Shown here: positions 1 to 15,000 of the stretch, piece by piece
Layout of the letters: every line of letters starts with the position of its first letter
How positions within the stretch are numbered: position 1 is the stretch's first letter
From: Meghimatium bilineatum
Taxonomy: Eukaryota > Mollusca > Gastropoda > Stylommatophora > Philomycidae
DNA length: 64,000 nucleotides
Direction of reading: 5' to 3'
Assembly (NCBI GenBank): GCA_034231615.1
Contig: CM067316.1
Coordinates: 63,883,353 to 63,947,352, forward strand
Program-made: the position numbers and the translations under genes
Notes under the pieces: generated by a model
Database searches by the model: none
The model's input: only the letters and a program-made list of their open reading frames with translations
Told to the model about the DNA's origin: nothing

Positions 1-208
1 AGTTCTTGTTTATAGTATCTAAATTTGTTCTTGTTTATAGTATCTAAATTTGTTCTTGTTTATAGTATCTAAGTTAGTTCTTGTTTATAGTATCTAAATT
101 TGTTCTTATTTATAGTACCTAAGTTAGTTCTTGTTTATAGTATCTAAATTTGTTCTTGTTTATAGTATCTAAGTTAGTTCTTGTTTATAGTATCGAAGTT
201 AGTTCTTG
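1..208. repeat. 25-bp minisatellite, about 8 copies
   Basis: The unit is close to GTTCTTGTTTATAGTATCTA plus AATTT; copies differ mainly in the last bases (AATTT or AGTTA). It lies in the intron before the first adaptor exon of the window and is cut by the window edge. Confidence 0.9.
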
Positions 209-560
209 TTTTTTCAATCTACTTCATTATTCTATATATTCAAATTGAGAAGATAAGCACATAGCCGTGAAGCTTCAGTGATAATCCCCAGTGTCCTCTT
301 CTCCACAGAGGTCTGCTAATAATGTGCTATTCTATATGATTCTCAGTCAATATTCTAATGAAGATTTATCAAACTACTTACATGAAAATTAACAATTCTG
401 TCTAATCTTTAGTTTTATTTTGGCATACTACATTTAAAAATGTTTTAAAATATTTGTATAACACACTACAATTGATCTTATTATGCAGATCATATGATAA
501 TGTCTGTTGTATCATTTTCCAACTTACCTACTACACTTCCTGTTTCTTTCCTTAAAACAG
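209..560. other. Intron sequence, nothing recognised
   Basis: AT-rich intron between the 25-bp array and exon A. Apart from the polypyrimidine tract and CAG at the exon boundary I see no repeat, coding frame or regulatory motif. Confidence 0.5.
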
Positions 561-720
561 CTGACTGGTACTGAGACCAATGTTGGTGAAGGCATCATTA
601 AACAGGATGTCAAGGGAGGAGTTCTAGGTGGCCTGTCGCTCAAGAAAGGTGCGACTGTCACAATTGTTCGAGTTGACAACAACCCTCCGAACAAATGGCT
701 CATAAAGAGTGACTCTGGCA
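561..720 (+). CDS. Adaptor exon A: first part of the hSH3 domain
   Basis: Acceptor CTTAAAACAG ends at 560 and donor GTGAGT starts at 721. The exon starts in phase 0 with Leu-Thr-Gly and ends one base into a codon. It holds the DVKGG, LSLKKG and KWLIKSD segments of the hSH3 fold. The open frame continues upstream through the intron to an ATG at 507, but the polypyrimidine tract and AG argue that this ATG is intronic. Confidence 0.8.
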
Positions 721-3700
721 GTGAGTGTTACAAGATGCATTTAATATTTTATTTATTTGAATATAACTCTGAAAAAAGTATGTAATGTCTCTGCATAAAC
801 GGCAAGTACAATATCTGAAAGAAATAAAAATTTTATTAGGTAAGGTATTCCATGGCAGTAACCTGCTGTCAGGGATAACAATAACTCTTCATGTATTAAG
901 TCACAGCAACTATTAGGTAGTGCGGCCACTTCCCTTCCTTACTGTATTTACCTCCCCTAATTCATGCATTAGGTACTCATTTACAGCTGACTTTAAGTAC
1001 TGTAATATATGTACCTTTGAACTCTCTGAGACAAGATTGAAAGAAGTAGTAAAATGTCTTTGATGTTGTCGATCCACCTGCATATTTCCTGTTCCTATCT
1101 TTGGACATTTGGGGTATTTTTTTAGGATGCTCACTCTTAAGCTTCCACTGGATGTCTCTAGTAGTAGAACAATGGCCATACTAGTTTTACATCAGTTTAT
1201 GTTCCAGAGAATGAAGATCTGTATCACTGTTTTATTTATGCCTATGGCCCAATACATCTGACTTCAGCTGTGGTATTTATACATTCTGTATTTTGTCATT
1301 GCACAGAGTCGTGAACGTACATAACCATATGCCTAATAGGCTAGCCATTCCATGCAGCTAGTTTATCAGCATTACTCACACAGCACGATAACCTTTTTGC
1401 TCATCTGTCTGAATTGTGGCCACAGTCATTGTTACCTTATCTTCTTACAGCTGCCTATGTCATTCATTGTGAGCACCTATATCATCCAAGTGGGAAATCA
1501 TCAATGTGTGTGTATGGCTTCTTATTAGTTCGTTATCTGGCTTAGTGCTTGTGAACACACACAATATCTGAAAGTATTACCATTTATGCACTGGCCTGGT
1601 TGGGTGTCATTCTGTCCTTCTACCAGGTATCATGTTAATGTTAGCATCCATTCATCACATCATAATATTCTTTAACTACATATTGTTAACTTAATTAAGG
1701 ATTGTGTGCTGATATATTCATATGTTAATGTTAACCCTCGTCACATTCTGTTCACAGTGGGCTACATTGACAGCAGTAATATCGAGATTGATCCCAACAT
1801 AATTCGACAGGTCAGAACCATTCCTATAATATGTTTCATGTAAAGTGTTTTGATGTGAGCGTCTCAGTCTTGATGTGAGCGTCTCAGTCTTGATGTGAGC
1901 GTCTCAGTCTTGATGTGAGCGTCTCAGTTTTGATGTGAGCGTCTCAGTTTTGATGTGAAGTCTCAGTTTTGATGTGAGCGTCTCAGTCTTGATGTGAGCA
2001 TCTCAGTCTTGATGTGAGCGTCTCAGTCTTGATGTGAGCGTCTCAGTCTTGATGTGAGCATCTCAGTCTTGATGTGAGCGTCTCAGTCTTGATGTGAGCG
2101 TCTGAGTTTTATATTAAGATATTATTAAATCCCAGGTACATTTTCATGTCAGGGACACAAAGACTTCAATATATTGTTACCTCTGTACTAAGTTTATTAA
2201 GTCCTCTTTTCCATTTATGTGGTGTTTATAATAACTAGTCATCAAGACTATTAAGGGTGCACAGGAACAATATAATACATTCCTGTAAAATGTGTTAGAA
2301 TATGTCGGGCATGAGTTTCTGTAGAATGCATTGTAATTTTATGTTTAAAGAAAAAAATGTGTACTCTTAATATGATTGTGTTATTATTTTCTGCGACTTT
2401 TCTGCCAAACATAAACACATCAACTAATTCTAATGTTACCCCTTCATCATAAGCTGTGTTTACCTGCTAGCAGCTGGTCTGTTACCCCTGTATCTAACTG
2501 CTAGAAACTGTTCTAATGTTACCCCTGTGTCTAACTGCTAGCAACTGTTCTAATGTTACCCCTGTGCCTAACTGCTAGCAACTGTTCGAATGTTACCCCT
2601 GCGTCCAGCTGTTAGCAACTGTTCTAATAGTCACAATAAAGAAATCATACAAATCTTAACTAAATGTAACATAGAAGATGCCTGAAACTTGTTTTGTCTG
2701 TCTGGCTCTAACAGCAAGTCACATTTTTAAACAAAATTGCCAAGCCATTTAAACAAATTATTAAGAAAAAAGGAGTAATACAAAGATGTTTCATTCATCA
2801 AACATAACCCTAAACCAAACTGTAACCCAACCAAAATTGAAAACCTATTAAGATGAAAAAAAAGAAAGTATAAGCAAATTTCTGCTTTGGAAGATGGTTG
2901 AGGATGGGTATCAGAATTGTAAGTCTACACTCAGGGACAAATGTTTGTGCTGGTTCATGATCACTTGTGCCAGCCATCATGACACATGATCTAAGATATC
3001 AAAGTGCTGGTTCATGACCACTTGTGCCAGCCCACATGACACATGATCTAAGATATTAAAGTGCTGGTTCATGATCACTTGTGCCAGCCCACATGACACA
3101 TGATCTAAGATATTAAAGTGCTGGTTCATGATCACTTGTGCCAGCCATCATGACACATGATCTAAGATATTAAAGTGCTGGTTCATGATCACTTGTGCCA
3201 GCCATCATGACACATGATCTAAGATATCAAAGTGCTGGTTCATGATCACTTGTGCCAGCCATCATGACACATGATGATGATGATCTAAGATATTAAAGTG
3301 CTGGTTCATGACCACTTGTGCCAGCCCACATGACACATGATCTAAGATATTAAAGTGCTGGTTCATGATCACTTGTGCCAGCCATCATGACACATGATCT
3401 AAGATATCAAAGTGCTGGTTCATGATCACTTGTGCCAGCCCACATGACACATGATCTAAGATATTAAAGTGCTGGTTCATGATCACTTGTGCCAGCCATC
3501 ATGACACATGATCTAAGATATCAAAGTGCTGGTTCATGATCACTTGTGCCAGCCATCATGACACATGATCTAAGATATCAAAGTGCTGGTTCATGATCAC
3601 TTGTGCCAGCCATCATGACACATGATCTAAGATATTAAAGTGCTGGTTCATGATCACTTGTGCCAGCCATCATGACACATGATCTAAGATATCAAAGTGC

Positions 3701-6700
3701 TGGTTCATGATCACTTGTGCCAGCCATCATGACACATGATGATGATGATCTAAGATATTAAAGTGCTGGTTCATGACCACTTGTGCCAGCCCACATGACA
3801 CATGATCTAAGATATTAAAGTGCTGGTTCATGATCACTTGTGCCAGCCATCATGACACATGATCTAAGATATCAAAGTGCTGGTTCATGATCACTTGTGC
3901 CAGCCCACATGACACATGATCTAAGATATTAAAGTGCTGGTTCATGATCACTTGTGCCAGCCATCATGACACATGATCTAAGATATTAAAGTGCTGGTTC
4001 ATGATCACTTGTGCCAGCCATCATGACACATGATCTAAGATATTAAAGTGCTGGTTCATGATCACTTGTGCCAGCCATCATGACACATGATCTAAGATAT
4101 TAAAGTGCTGGTTCATGATCACTTGTGCCAGCCCACATGACACATGATCTAAGATATCAAAGTGCTGGTTCATGATCACTTGTGCCAGCCATCATGACAC
4201 ATGATGATGATGATCTAAGATATTAAAGTGCTGGTTCATGATCACTTGTGCCAGCCATCATGACACATGATCTAAGATATCAAAGTGCTGGTTCATGATC
4301 ACTTGTGCCAGCCATCATGACACATGATCTAAGATATTAAAGTGCTGGTTCATGATCACTTGTGCCAGCCCACATGACACATGATCTAAGATATTAAAGT
4401 GCTGGTTCATGATCACTTGTGCCAGCCCACATGACACATGATCTAAGATATTAAAGTGCTGGTTCATGATCACTTGTGCCAACCATCATGACACATGATC
4501 TAAGATATCAAAGTGCTGGTTCATGATCACTTGTGCCAGCCATCATGACACATGATCTAAGATATTAAAGTGCTGGTTCATGATCACTTGTGCCAGCCAT
4601 CATGACACATGATCTAAGATATCAAAGTGCTGGTTCATGATCACTTGTGCCAGCCATCATGACACATGATCTAAGATATCAAAGTGCTGGTTCATGATCA
4701 CTTGTGCCAGCCCACATGACACATGATCTAAGATATTAAAGTGCTGGTTCATGATCACTTGTGCCAGCCATCATGACACATGATCTAAGATATTAAAGTG
4801 CTGGTTCATGATCACTTGTGCCAGCCATCATGACACATGATCTAAGATATTAAAGTGCTGGTTCATGATCACTTGTGCCAGCCATCATGACACATGATCT
4901 AAGATATTAAAGTGCTGGTTCATGATCACTTGTGCCAGCCATCATGACACATGATCTAAGATATTAAAGTGCTGGTTCATGATCACTTGTGCCAGCCCAC
5001 ATGACACATGATCTAAGATATTAAAGTGCTGGTTCATGATCACTTGTGCCAGCCATCATGACACATGATCTAAGATATTAAAGTGCTGGTTCATGATCAC
5101 TTGTGCCAGCCATCATGACACATGATCTAAGATATTAAAGTGCTGGTTCATGATCACTTGTGCCAGCCATCATGACACATGATGATGATGATCTAAGATA
5201 TCAAAGTGCTGGTTCATGATCACTTGTGCCAGCCCACATGACACATGATCTAAGATATCAAAGTGCTGGTTCATGATCACTTGTGCCAGCCCACATGACA
5301 CATGATCTAAGATATCAAAGTGCTGGTTCATGATCACTTGTGCCAGCCATCATGACACATGATCTAAGATATTAAAGTGCTGGTTCATGATCACTTGTGC
5401 CAGCCATCATGACACATGATCTAAGATATTAAAGTGCTGGTTCATGATCACTTGTGCCAGCCATCATGACACATGATCTAAGATATTAAAGTGCTGGTTC
5501 ATGATCACTTGTGCCAGCCCACATGACACATGATCACTTGTGCCAGCCCACATGACACATGATGATGATGATCTAAGATATCAAAGTGCTGGTTCATGAT
5601 CACTTGTGCCAGCCATCATGACACATGATCTAAGATATCAAAGTGCTGGTTCATGATCACTTGTGCCAGCCCACATGACACATGATCTAAGATATCAAAG
5701 TGCTGGTTCATGATCACTTGTGCCAGCCATCATGACACATGATCTAAGATATCAAAGTGCTGGTTCATGATCACTTGTGCCAGCCATCATGACACATGAT
5801 CTAAGATATCAAAGTGCTGGTTCATGATCACTTGTGCCAGCCATCATGACACATGATGATGATGATCTAAGATATCAAAGTGCTGGTTCATGATCACTTG
5901 TGCCAGCCCACATGACACATGATCTAAGATATTAAAGTGCTGGTTCATGATCACTTGTGCCAGCCATCATGACACATGATCTAAGATATTAAAGTGCTGG
6001 TTCATGATCACTTGTGCCAGCCATCATGACACATGATCTAAGATATCAAAGTGCTGGTTCATGATCACTTGTGCCAGCCATCATGACACATAATCTAAGA
6101 TATCAAAGTGCTGGTTCATGATCACTTGTGCCAGCCATCATGACACATGATCTAAGATATCAAAGTGCTGGAGCAAATTTAGCTTTGTTTAGAGAATGAT
6201 CATCAACAAACATTAAGTTAAAACACAAGATGGTGATGAAGCATCGTTTCCCATACATGCCATGTGGAACCCAAACTCCTGAACACATACTGCAGGACAG
6301 CCTAACATACAAAGAGCAGAGACAGTGGGATCTGGTAAGAGGATACAGATTGAGACAAAAGATATGGGCCCGCTGCTCTGATCTGGAGAAGACAATGGAC
6401 TTTGCCCTAACGACAGACCTGACAATATAACATGATTGCAGATGTTGAACGCTGAAGAAGAAGAATATACATGCCATGTCACAGTTGACTTGAAGAAACA
6501 ATTAGATAGTGTAATATTTCCATTTGTTATTCATATTGCCATCCTTTTCTTTCTGTGAAGATCATGCTGTGCTCTGTTGTTGATTCTCATGGCAGTAAGG
6601 AGATTTCATGTACAGCTGTGGTCAACATAAATGTAACCAGGTCTTATTATCTACAGCATTGCACAATGCATGAATTATTTGGTGGAGGCTTTTTCTTTAT

Positions 6701-8678
6701 TTGGTTATTTCATGTGGTTAAAGTTTTCATTTCTTTGTTTCTTTTACCTTTACTGGATGGATGTCTTTCATAGTAGTGGTGTAATTGTGTGCGCGTGTGT
6801 GTGTTTATTCTCAAACTCTCACTGGATCTCAGTTATATCATCTCTCGCATGCTCCGACTAGGTTTCCAGCGGGATATAGGTCCAGTCAACATAAATACAT
6901 TGTGACAACATAATATTTTCTCCAATTGCCCGACACATTCAACTCCGGTGTACTTGTTCAGAACTGGTTCTTGTACTTACACACTGGTCAACAAACTCAA
7001 AGACAATCAGGGTCATGCATGCTTGACCTGTTTGCCACTGTTGTGTGTTGCTATAATTACAGCCACAGATGCCCATGGTGTTATAGTGATATCATTTGTC
7101 TTGTGTTCAAAAGGCAGTGAGTTCAATAACCAAGCCATGACTTACTTATTAATTTATACATTTTTCCGAGGTTCCTGGAGATTATCACTCAAAGATTATC
7201 AGCGAGACCTGCTGTAAAACTGTATAACAATAGTACTGAAGTAAAACACAAGCTCCATCAGCTTGACAATGAACTATTATGTACAGGTATGGAAAAATTA
7301 CAGATAAAAGTGTACAAGACAGTTTCAACATTTCAAACTTGAAGTCTTTTTTTTCAAGAAAATTCAGGACAATGAACCAGCTGTAAAAACAGTAAAAATA
7401 AGACACTGTGACAAAAGCATTAGATGGTAGACATTAATCAGCAGAGACATCCAAAGGTAACAATGATGTACACACAACATTATTGTGATAGAGACAACAT
7501 TAAAAAAAAATATGGGAAATGAGAATGAAATCAAACAACTATGCCTGAAAACAATATGAACAACAACACAACATAGTCTCCACCCACCTGCCAAACCTGC
7601 AAGACTGTACAGGAGTAAGATTCTCTGCACTCAAACAAATAACTGATAACAGAGAGGCATGGAGAAATGTGTGTGTTGATGTTTGCACAACCCTGGAGGG
7701 TTATGAGTTTGATGATGATTAAGACCAAATGGCTTAAAGGTACCAAACTGCAATATATAGCGATTTTCATGGGCGTACCTAGCTCTATCGTAGATACTCC
7801 ATGTGTTTTATGTAAATACTACCACTCAAAGCTTACGAAGTTACGTGCTACGAGTGGTACTCTTGGCAGGTGTCATGCTCTGTTGAGAGGAATGGAGTAC
7901 ATATGCATAACATTTATTACAATGAAGTCAATCCACTGTGCTTTGAACCTTTATGAGTCATTAATTATATTTGTTTCTGAATATGGGGATTTTTTTCATT
8001 TTCTGACATGGTGCTGATCAAATGATCATTCCCAAGTTGAGTAAAACAAATGATAAAGTTAAAGTGTCTGTGCACAGAATATATTGTTGAAATATTTTCT
8101 TTCTTGTGATGGGGCAAGTGTTCACTGTGACTGAGAATGTGCATATACAGAGAATGTTAGAAATGGGAGTATCTAGAGGAGAGGGAAGGAAAAGTAAATT
8201 TTGAAAAGTCCAGAAAATCACGCAATCAACACCTGACCAGGACTCTGAGTCTACATACACTGGGATGGCTGCTGGAATGGATTGCAGAGCACTTATGGGA
8301 ATGCCCCACGTGCTATGTAGCCAGTTTCTAATCAAGAAGTGTTCACTATTTTCACCTTCCTCACTTGTGTGTGAGTTGGGTATCCATTATACATACAATA
8401 ATGGAATTTGAACCCAGATCCTTATGGACAATAAGCCAGTGCATTTATGACTTCCCCCTATTTATTGACTTGTATCACCAATACCACTACTATCACATTT
8501 ACAGCTAAAACGTCATGGTCCCAGTGGAATATAGGACTCCATCTGTTATATCCTGCAACTGTTATTTCTGTTGCTATTACTATTACTACTACTACTACTA
8601 CTGATTCTGCTGCTACAACAACTACTACTACCGATTCTGCTGCTACTACTACTATTACTACTACTACCACCACTACTG

Positions 8679-8709
<31 letters not shown>

Positions 8710-8872
8710 ACTACTGATTCTGCTGTTACAACAACAACTACTACTACTTCTACTACTACTGCTACCACCACCACGACCACTACTACCACCACTACTACTA
8801 CTACTACTATACTACTACTTCCACTACTACTACTACTACTACTACTATACTACTACTTCCACTACTACTTCA

Positions 8873-8917
<45 letters not shown>

Positions 8918-8975
8918 GATTCTGCTGCTACAACAACAACAACTACTACTACTACTGATTCTGCTGCTACTACTG

Positions 8976-9018
<43 letters not shown>

Positions 9019-12000
9019 CACGACCACCACTACTACTACTGATTCTGCTGCTACTACTGCTACCACTACTACTACTACTACACTACTACTACCACTACTA
9101 CTACTACTACTACTGCTACTACTACTACTACTACTACCACCACTATGACCACTACTACCACCACTACTACTACTGATTCTGCTGCTACTACTGCTACCAC
9201 TACTACTACTACTACTATACTACTACTTCAACTACCACTATTACTACTACTACTATCACCACCACCACTACTTCCACTACTACTACTACTATACTACTAC
9301 TTCAACTACTACTGCTATTGATACTGCTACTATTACTACCACTACTATGACTACTACTACTACCACTACTATGACTACTACTACTACCACTACTACTACT
9401 ACTACTACTATTACTTCTGTTGCTGCTATTACTTTTACTACATATTCGTGTTCTCAGTGGAGTATTGCACTTCTACTGTCACTCTCATACTAATTTTACC
9501 TCACATTTCTTGTTCCCAGTGGAACATTGGGTTTCAGGCTCTGTATATTTAAGGTGTGGTACCCCTACATCCCTGATGGGTTATGGGTCTTATTATTATT
9601 ATTATATTGAATACCTTATATTATAACATATTTGTTATGATTAACATTCAGTTTGTTTTGAAGCTACCACCTGATAACAAACTTTCAGCTAACAACTTCA
9701 CCACTGACACGTGACACTTCACCCTTTATTTCCTCATCACTTTACACAGTTGTCAACAAATCTAGTACTTTCACTCACTAACCAAAGAGTCATTCAGCTG
9801 ACATCAATATTTGATATCATGCACGTTTCGTATATTCTATTTGAATGAATTTGACAAGTTTTCTTGAATATTCACTGAATATGATCTGAAGCATGTTGTA
9901 ATCTGTAGAGAAATATAGTATAAATAACAAGAAACTGTCAGGGGATGTCCTACAAGGTGAACAATGCAGCAAAAGCAAAACTAAACATCTATAACAACTA
10001 TGATAATGTATTATTGTCACTGTTAACTAATATAAACTAATAACTAGCAAATGTAATGCCAATGAGAGATAAAAAACACAAATGAACAATTACTTTTTCC
10101 ATATTACTGTCCAATAGGGACCTTTATCAAGAAACAAAAACAAACCAGAAATAAACATACAGAACTATCAATGCAAAGAGAAGATCTTACAACTCCATCT
10201 CATTGCATTAGAAAAGACAAAAAAGCTAGTATTGAGTTTGAGAATGAAGTAAAATTTAACAGAGTATAAGGACAAATTCATAGTTCAACAAGACAAAATG
10301 TAATTTTGTTTGTTAATCATGGTTGCATCAGGAAGAAAGAGTGTGGTTTACGAATGCGGCCCCCCCACTTTAAATGAAATTAATTAGTCTCTTTTTAAAA
10401 ATCTGAAGGACATCTTGGTCCATAGCCACCTTAAGCTTTCTGTTCCCAACCATTTTGTTACTGTTCGTTGCTCATGCAGCCATTGCTATACATGTCCTTA
10501 TGTGGTTCAGATGCGCTCCATTTCATTTCCCAAGGCCACTTTCTCCATCAATGAGGCCTTTATATGTGAATCCCGTAATGTTATTTACGCAATCATATGT
10601 AAACCCTGTGGCAAGCAGTACATCGGGGGAAACCAGCTTCAGATTGAGCAACTGCTTCTGTAATCATCTTCATGCCATCAAGCACAGAACACCTACTCCT
10701 GTGGCCACACACTTCATCTGCCATGGCCATCATAGTGCTCTTGATATTCAGGTCACTGCCATCAGATCCTGTACCATTGATGATAGATCTAAGTACGCTC
10801 TAGAAAATCGTCTTATTTTTGTAGTTGGGTGCCCTCAAGCCTTTTAGACTAAATTTTGACAACTCTTTTATCTAGTTCTCGGTTGGTGTGGTCTTTGTCT
10901 TTATTCATTTTGTTCCGTCATTTACGTCATGTTTTTGTTCGTTTTGTTTCCACCTATATTTATGTCTTTTATGTATATTCATCTGAAACCCAATTGAGCC
11001 TGAAACCCAATGTTCCTGTCCTTCTGGCATCTCACTTCCATATTTTGGTTGGACACGTTTGTGTGTTGTGATAATTTCTATTCGTCTTCTTTTGATGTTT
11101 GTGCATATCTTGATAAAGGCCTTTTGGTCATAACATTGAAAAATTTATTGTAATTTGTATGTTTTCTTGTTTACACATCATAACCTCCTAGTTTTAGTGA
11201 TAGCCTGTCATGTCTAAGTGGAACGTTCTAAAAAACCTGTGTTTTACCTAGGTACTATCCAACAAAAGCAGAGAAACACATGTATACTCATTGAAAGAAG
11301 AGAAAAAACTAAATGTGTTATAATCTTGTTAGGAGAGGAGGTTATCATCAGACAAGTCTACAGGTGCTCTGATTCCTGTGACAATACATACTTCAGGCTG
11401 CAGCTATTCACAATTCTAGTACAGTACTGATTTGTGTATCTTCACAATGTCTATTCTGTTTCTCCTTGTGGGCATTCTAATATTTCTTTCAAATCATCAC
11501 CCCCCCCACCCACGTCTAATGCCAAAGTCGGTTGTGTCAGGCCATTGTAGCAAATAAATGGGCAACACATCATATTTCTGTTCTCTGGACTACTTCCTGC
11601 TGAAAATCTGCTACTAGAGAGATTTTATGGGAGTTTGAAAACAAATGAAAAAAATATCTCCCAGTTGGGAGACCGTTCATGAATCACAGTTTTGAAAATG
11701 CTTTGACTGGACAAGTCCCTCAGAGCTGTACCAGGGACAAGTCCCTCAGAGCTGTACCAGAAATAAGTCCCTCAGAGCTGTATCAGCATGGTTCATTGAT
11801 GTACCTTCTGACTGGCCGAGTCCCTTAGCACTGTGTCAACGCGGTTCATTGATGTACCTTCTGACTGGACAAGTCCCTCAGAGCTGTACCAGGGACAGGT
11901 CCCTCAGAGCTGTACCAGCATGGTTCATTGATGTACCTTCTGATATTGTGACCACAGTCTTAACATCTTTAATGTTTAGCACTAGCACATAGAATTTTAT

Positions 12001-15000
12001 TGAAATCAAAGTTTTTTTAAATGTTGAAAAGCTCAAAAGGTGTAGAGGATTGACTTCATTGCACTCAGGTTACCTCATATGTACTCTGTCCCTCTCAGTG
12101 AAGTAGCACGTCATTTGTCGAGAGTACCACTCGTAGCACGTAACTCCGTATCTTCATACAATAATCCCCAGGATTTTCATGAAAATTAACTTTAAGAGCA
12201 AGATGTCACAACCTGGATTTAACTCCCAAACCTCTTGAGTACAAAGTGAACGGCTTAACCACCCATGCCATGTAGATCCCCTGAAGTATTGGTAATACTT
12301 GTAGTATATACTCAAGATTAGTTTGCTCATTACAAGAAAAGAGACAAAAATATATCAAAACCTGTGCTTAGCCTGTGACTGAACAAGTTAGAAGCTGTAT
12401 ATTATTGATAACTTTTGTTTTTCTAAATTATGAACTTTGTACAGTTTATGTGTTGTCATGAATGTGTAAATCTTGCTGTGTTCTGTTTATGTAGCATATT
12501 GTTTTCTTCTACTTTACAGGCAATGCTCAACAAAATAAAAGACAATGAGTAAGTATTGTTTACTTAATAAGATTTTCAAGAAACCCCAGAGTAATGTTTC
12601 ACTCAATATTTAAAGGTAGCATTTATTAAACAATCTGGAGTTATACATTTGTTATATGTGACTTGTGTATGGACAAACTTGCTGCAGAACATTAGTGCCA
12701 AAAGTTGATTAATATGAGTCTATCTATCTATTGTCTTTTCTCTGCTTTTGCTGTTTGGCATTGCAGGATTGAATGACAATGGGTTTTCACATTTGGTCGC
12801 TTGATATGCAGTATTAGTATTGTAGCTTCTCATGACATTGGTAACTCCTTCAATCCAACTTTCTCTCCATCTCTTGGAGCTTCCATTCTCATGTATGCTC
12901 TTGCTGCTGGTCATTATGGGTTCATTTTCATTAAATAGTCAAACCATTTTAGTTTCTGTTTTTCAAAATATTTGAAATTTTGCATCAACCAGAAAATTTC
13001 TTATGGCTGTCACAGATATCCTAAAAAATTTCCAATAAATCTTAGAAATAACTACAGGCAAGGATTTTAAAATCTTAGAAATAACTACAGGCAAGGATTG
13101 TAAATCTTAGAAATAACTACAGGCAAGGATTGTAAATCTTAGAAATAACTAAAAGCAAGGATTGTAAATCTTAGAAATAACTACAGGCAAGGATTGTAAA
13201 TCAGTGGACAAGTTATTTTGAGATTGGGCACTTATGTTGTAAACAAGAGAAGTCCAAGCCATTGGATCCACTAAAACAACTTAGAAAAACAAATCACAGT
13301 CTGATTTTCCAATGAAGAACAGGACATGCACATCAGAAGACATCTGAGCAGAATAAATCCAATGCACTAGAAAAACCTGCTTCCACTTCTTCCAATCATT
13401 CATTACACATCAATATCACAACTGAGAAGGGTCTAACATATCACCAAATCACCTTGCAACTTGAGTAAATGGGTTTTTCCATACTTGACTAACTCAACTC
13501 CAAGAAAAGATGCAATTTTGTCAATCCATTTAAACTGTGTACTCAAATCACTGAGAAAAAGACCAGTCGAGACAAGGACTATTACAACAACAACGAACAT
13601 CTTGTACAAGTATAAAATAATCCTCAGTAACACAAACATGTAATATCATATTCCTACTACAAGGGCTAATAGGCCTTCATGTAAACATAACTAACATAGA
13701 GACAGTACAATGTTGCTTCAAATAATAGCTTATACAAGTAAATTCAAGTAGGAAGCAAGAGGATAAATTAAAAATTCTTGAGACTAATGGAAATTAAACT
13801 AGGTCCATTCTGATGGCACCGAATCGCCTTACAACTCAAGTAAACAGGTTTTTCTGTACTTGACTAACCACATCTCCGAGAAATGATGCAATTTTGTCAA
13901 GACATTAAAACTGTAATAATTGTGTGATTAAAATCTAGACATAATTCCTCGATGAAGACATAGCTTAATACTTTGAGATGTCTTTGTCAGCCCGAAAAGG
14001 GAGCAAAGAATAGCACACTGTTACCAGCCATACACGTGGTAAGAGTTAACTGAGGAGGTCTGGGGGGGGGGAATAAGCTGGCTGTCCCATCCCATGAAGG
14101 GTCAAAGTGAACTAGATGTCATGATGAAGTCAGACATCTCAGGATGAAAGTCGCTGATAACCTAGCTAAGTTGTAGGCCATGATAACACATTCCGTTCTC
14201 CAAACTGTATACTGCTAATGTGCAGGTGTTTGAGAATGAAAGAAGATAGTACTTAGAGAAAAAGTCAACATTATAACTTAAATCCAAATATAGTTTTATG
14301 TGTAGACATATCATAATAATAATAATATATTTATGTGTGGCCAGGTGTGAAGAGCAACCTGTTTATGATGATGTCCCACATGATGGTCAACCAAATGATC
14401 TAATAGACGACGGTGGTAAGTTCAAGTATTACACCACACAAGTACTGGTATACATTTCTATAAAAACAACATCTTATTATCCTACACAACAAATACACTT
14501 TTCTATAACAACATCTGAATGTGCTACACAACAAATACACTTTTCTATAACAACATCTGAATGTGCTACACAACAAATACACTTTTCTATAACAACATCT
14601 GAATGTGCTACACAACAAATACACTTTTCTATAACAACATCTGAATGTGCTACACAACAAATACACTTTTATATAACAACATCTGAATGTGCTACACAAC
14701 AAATACACTTTTCTATAACAACATCTGAATGTGCTACACAACAAATACACTTTTATATAACAACATCTGAATGTGCTACACAACAAATACACTTTCTATA
14801 ACAACATCTGAATGTGCTACACAACAAATATACATTTCTATAACAACATCTGAATGTGCTACACAACAAATACACTTTTCTATAACAACATCTGAATGTG
14901 CTACACAACAAATACACTTTTCTATAACAACATCTGAATGTGCTACACAACAAATACACTTTTCTATAACAACATCTGAATGTGCTACACAACAAATACA

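Noticed and set aside
507..560. ATG at 507 as the start of the adaptor
   Set aside because: The frame is open through a polypyrimidine tract and AG; residues before LTG do not resemble the family and the domain clearly begins at the splice site.
2944..6172. CRISPR-like array of 57-bp units
   Set aside because: Direct tandem units without unique spacers, in a eukaryotic intron; the same holds for every other array in the window.
8447..9148. 233-codon Thr/Leu/Tyr-rich frame and antisense poly-Val frames
   Set aside because: Trinucleotide array with no unique sequence; the same applies to the poly-Leu frame at 63600-63959.
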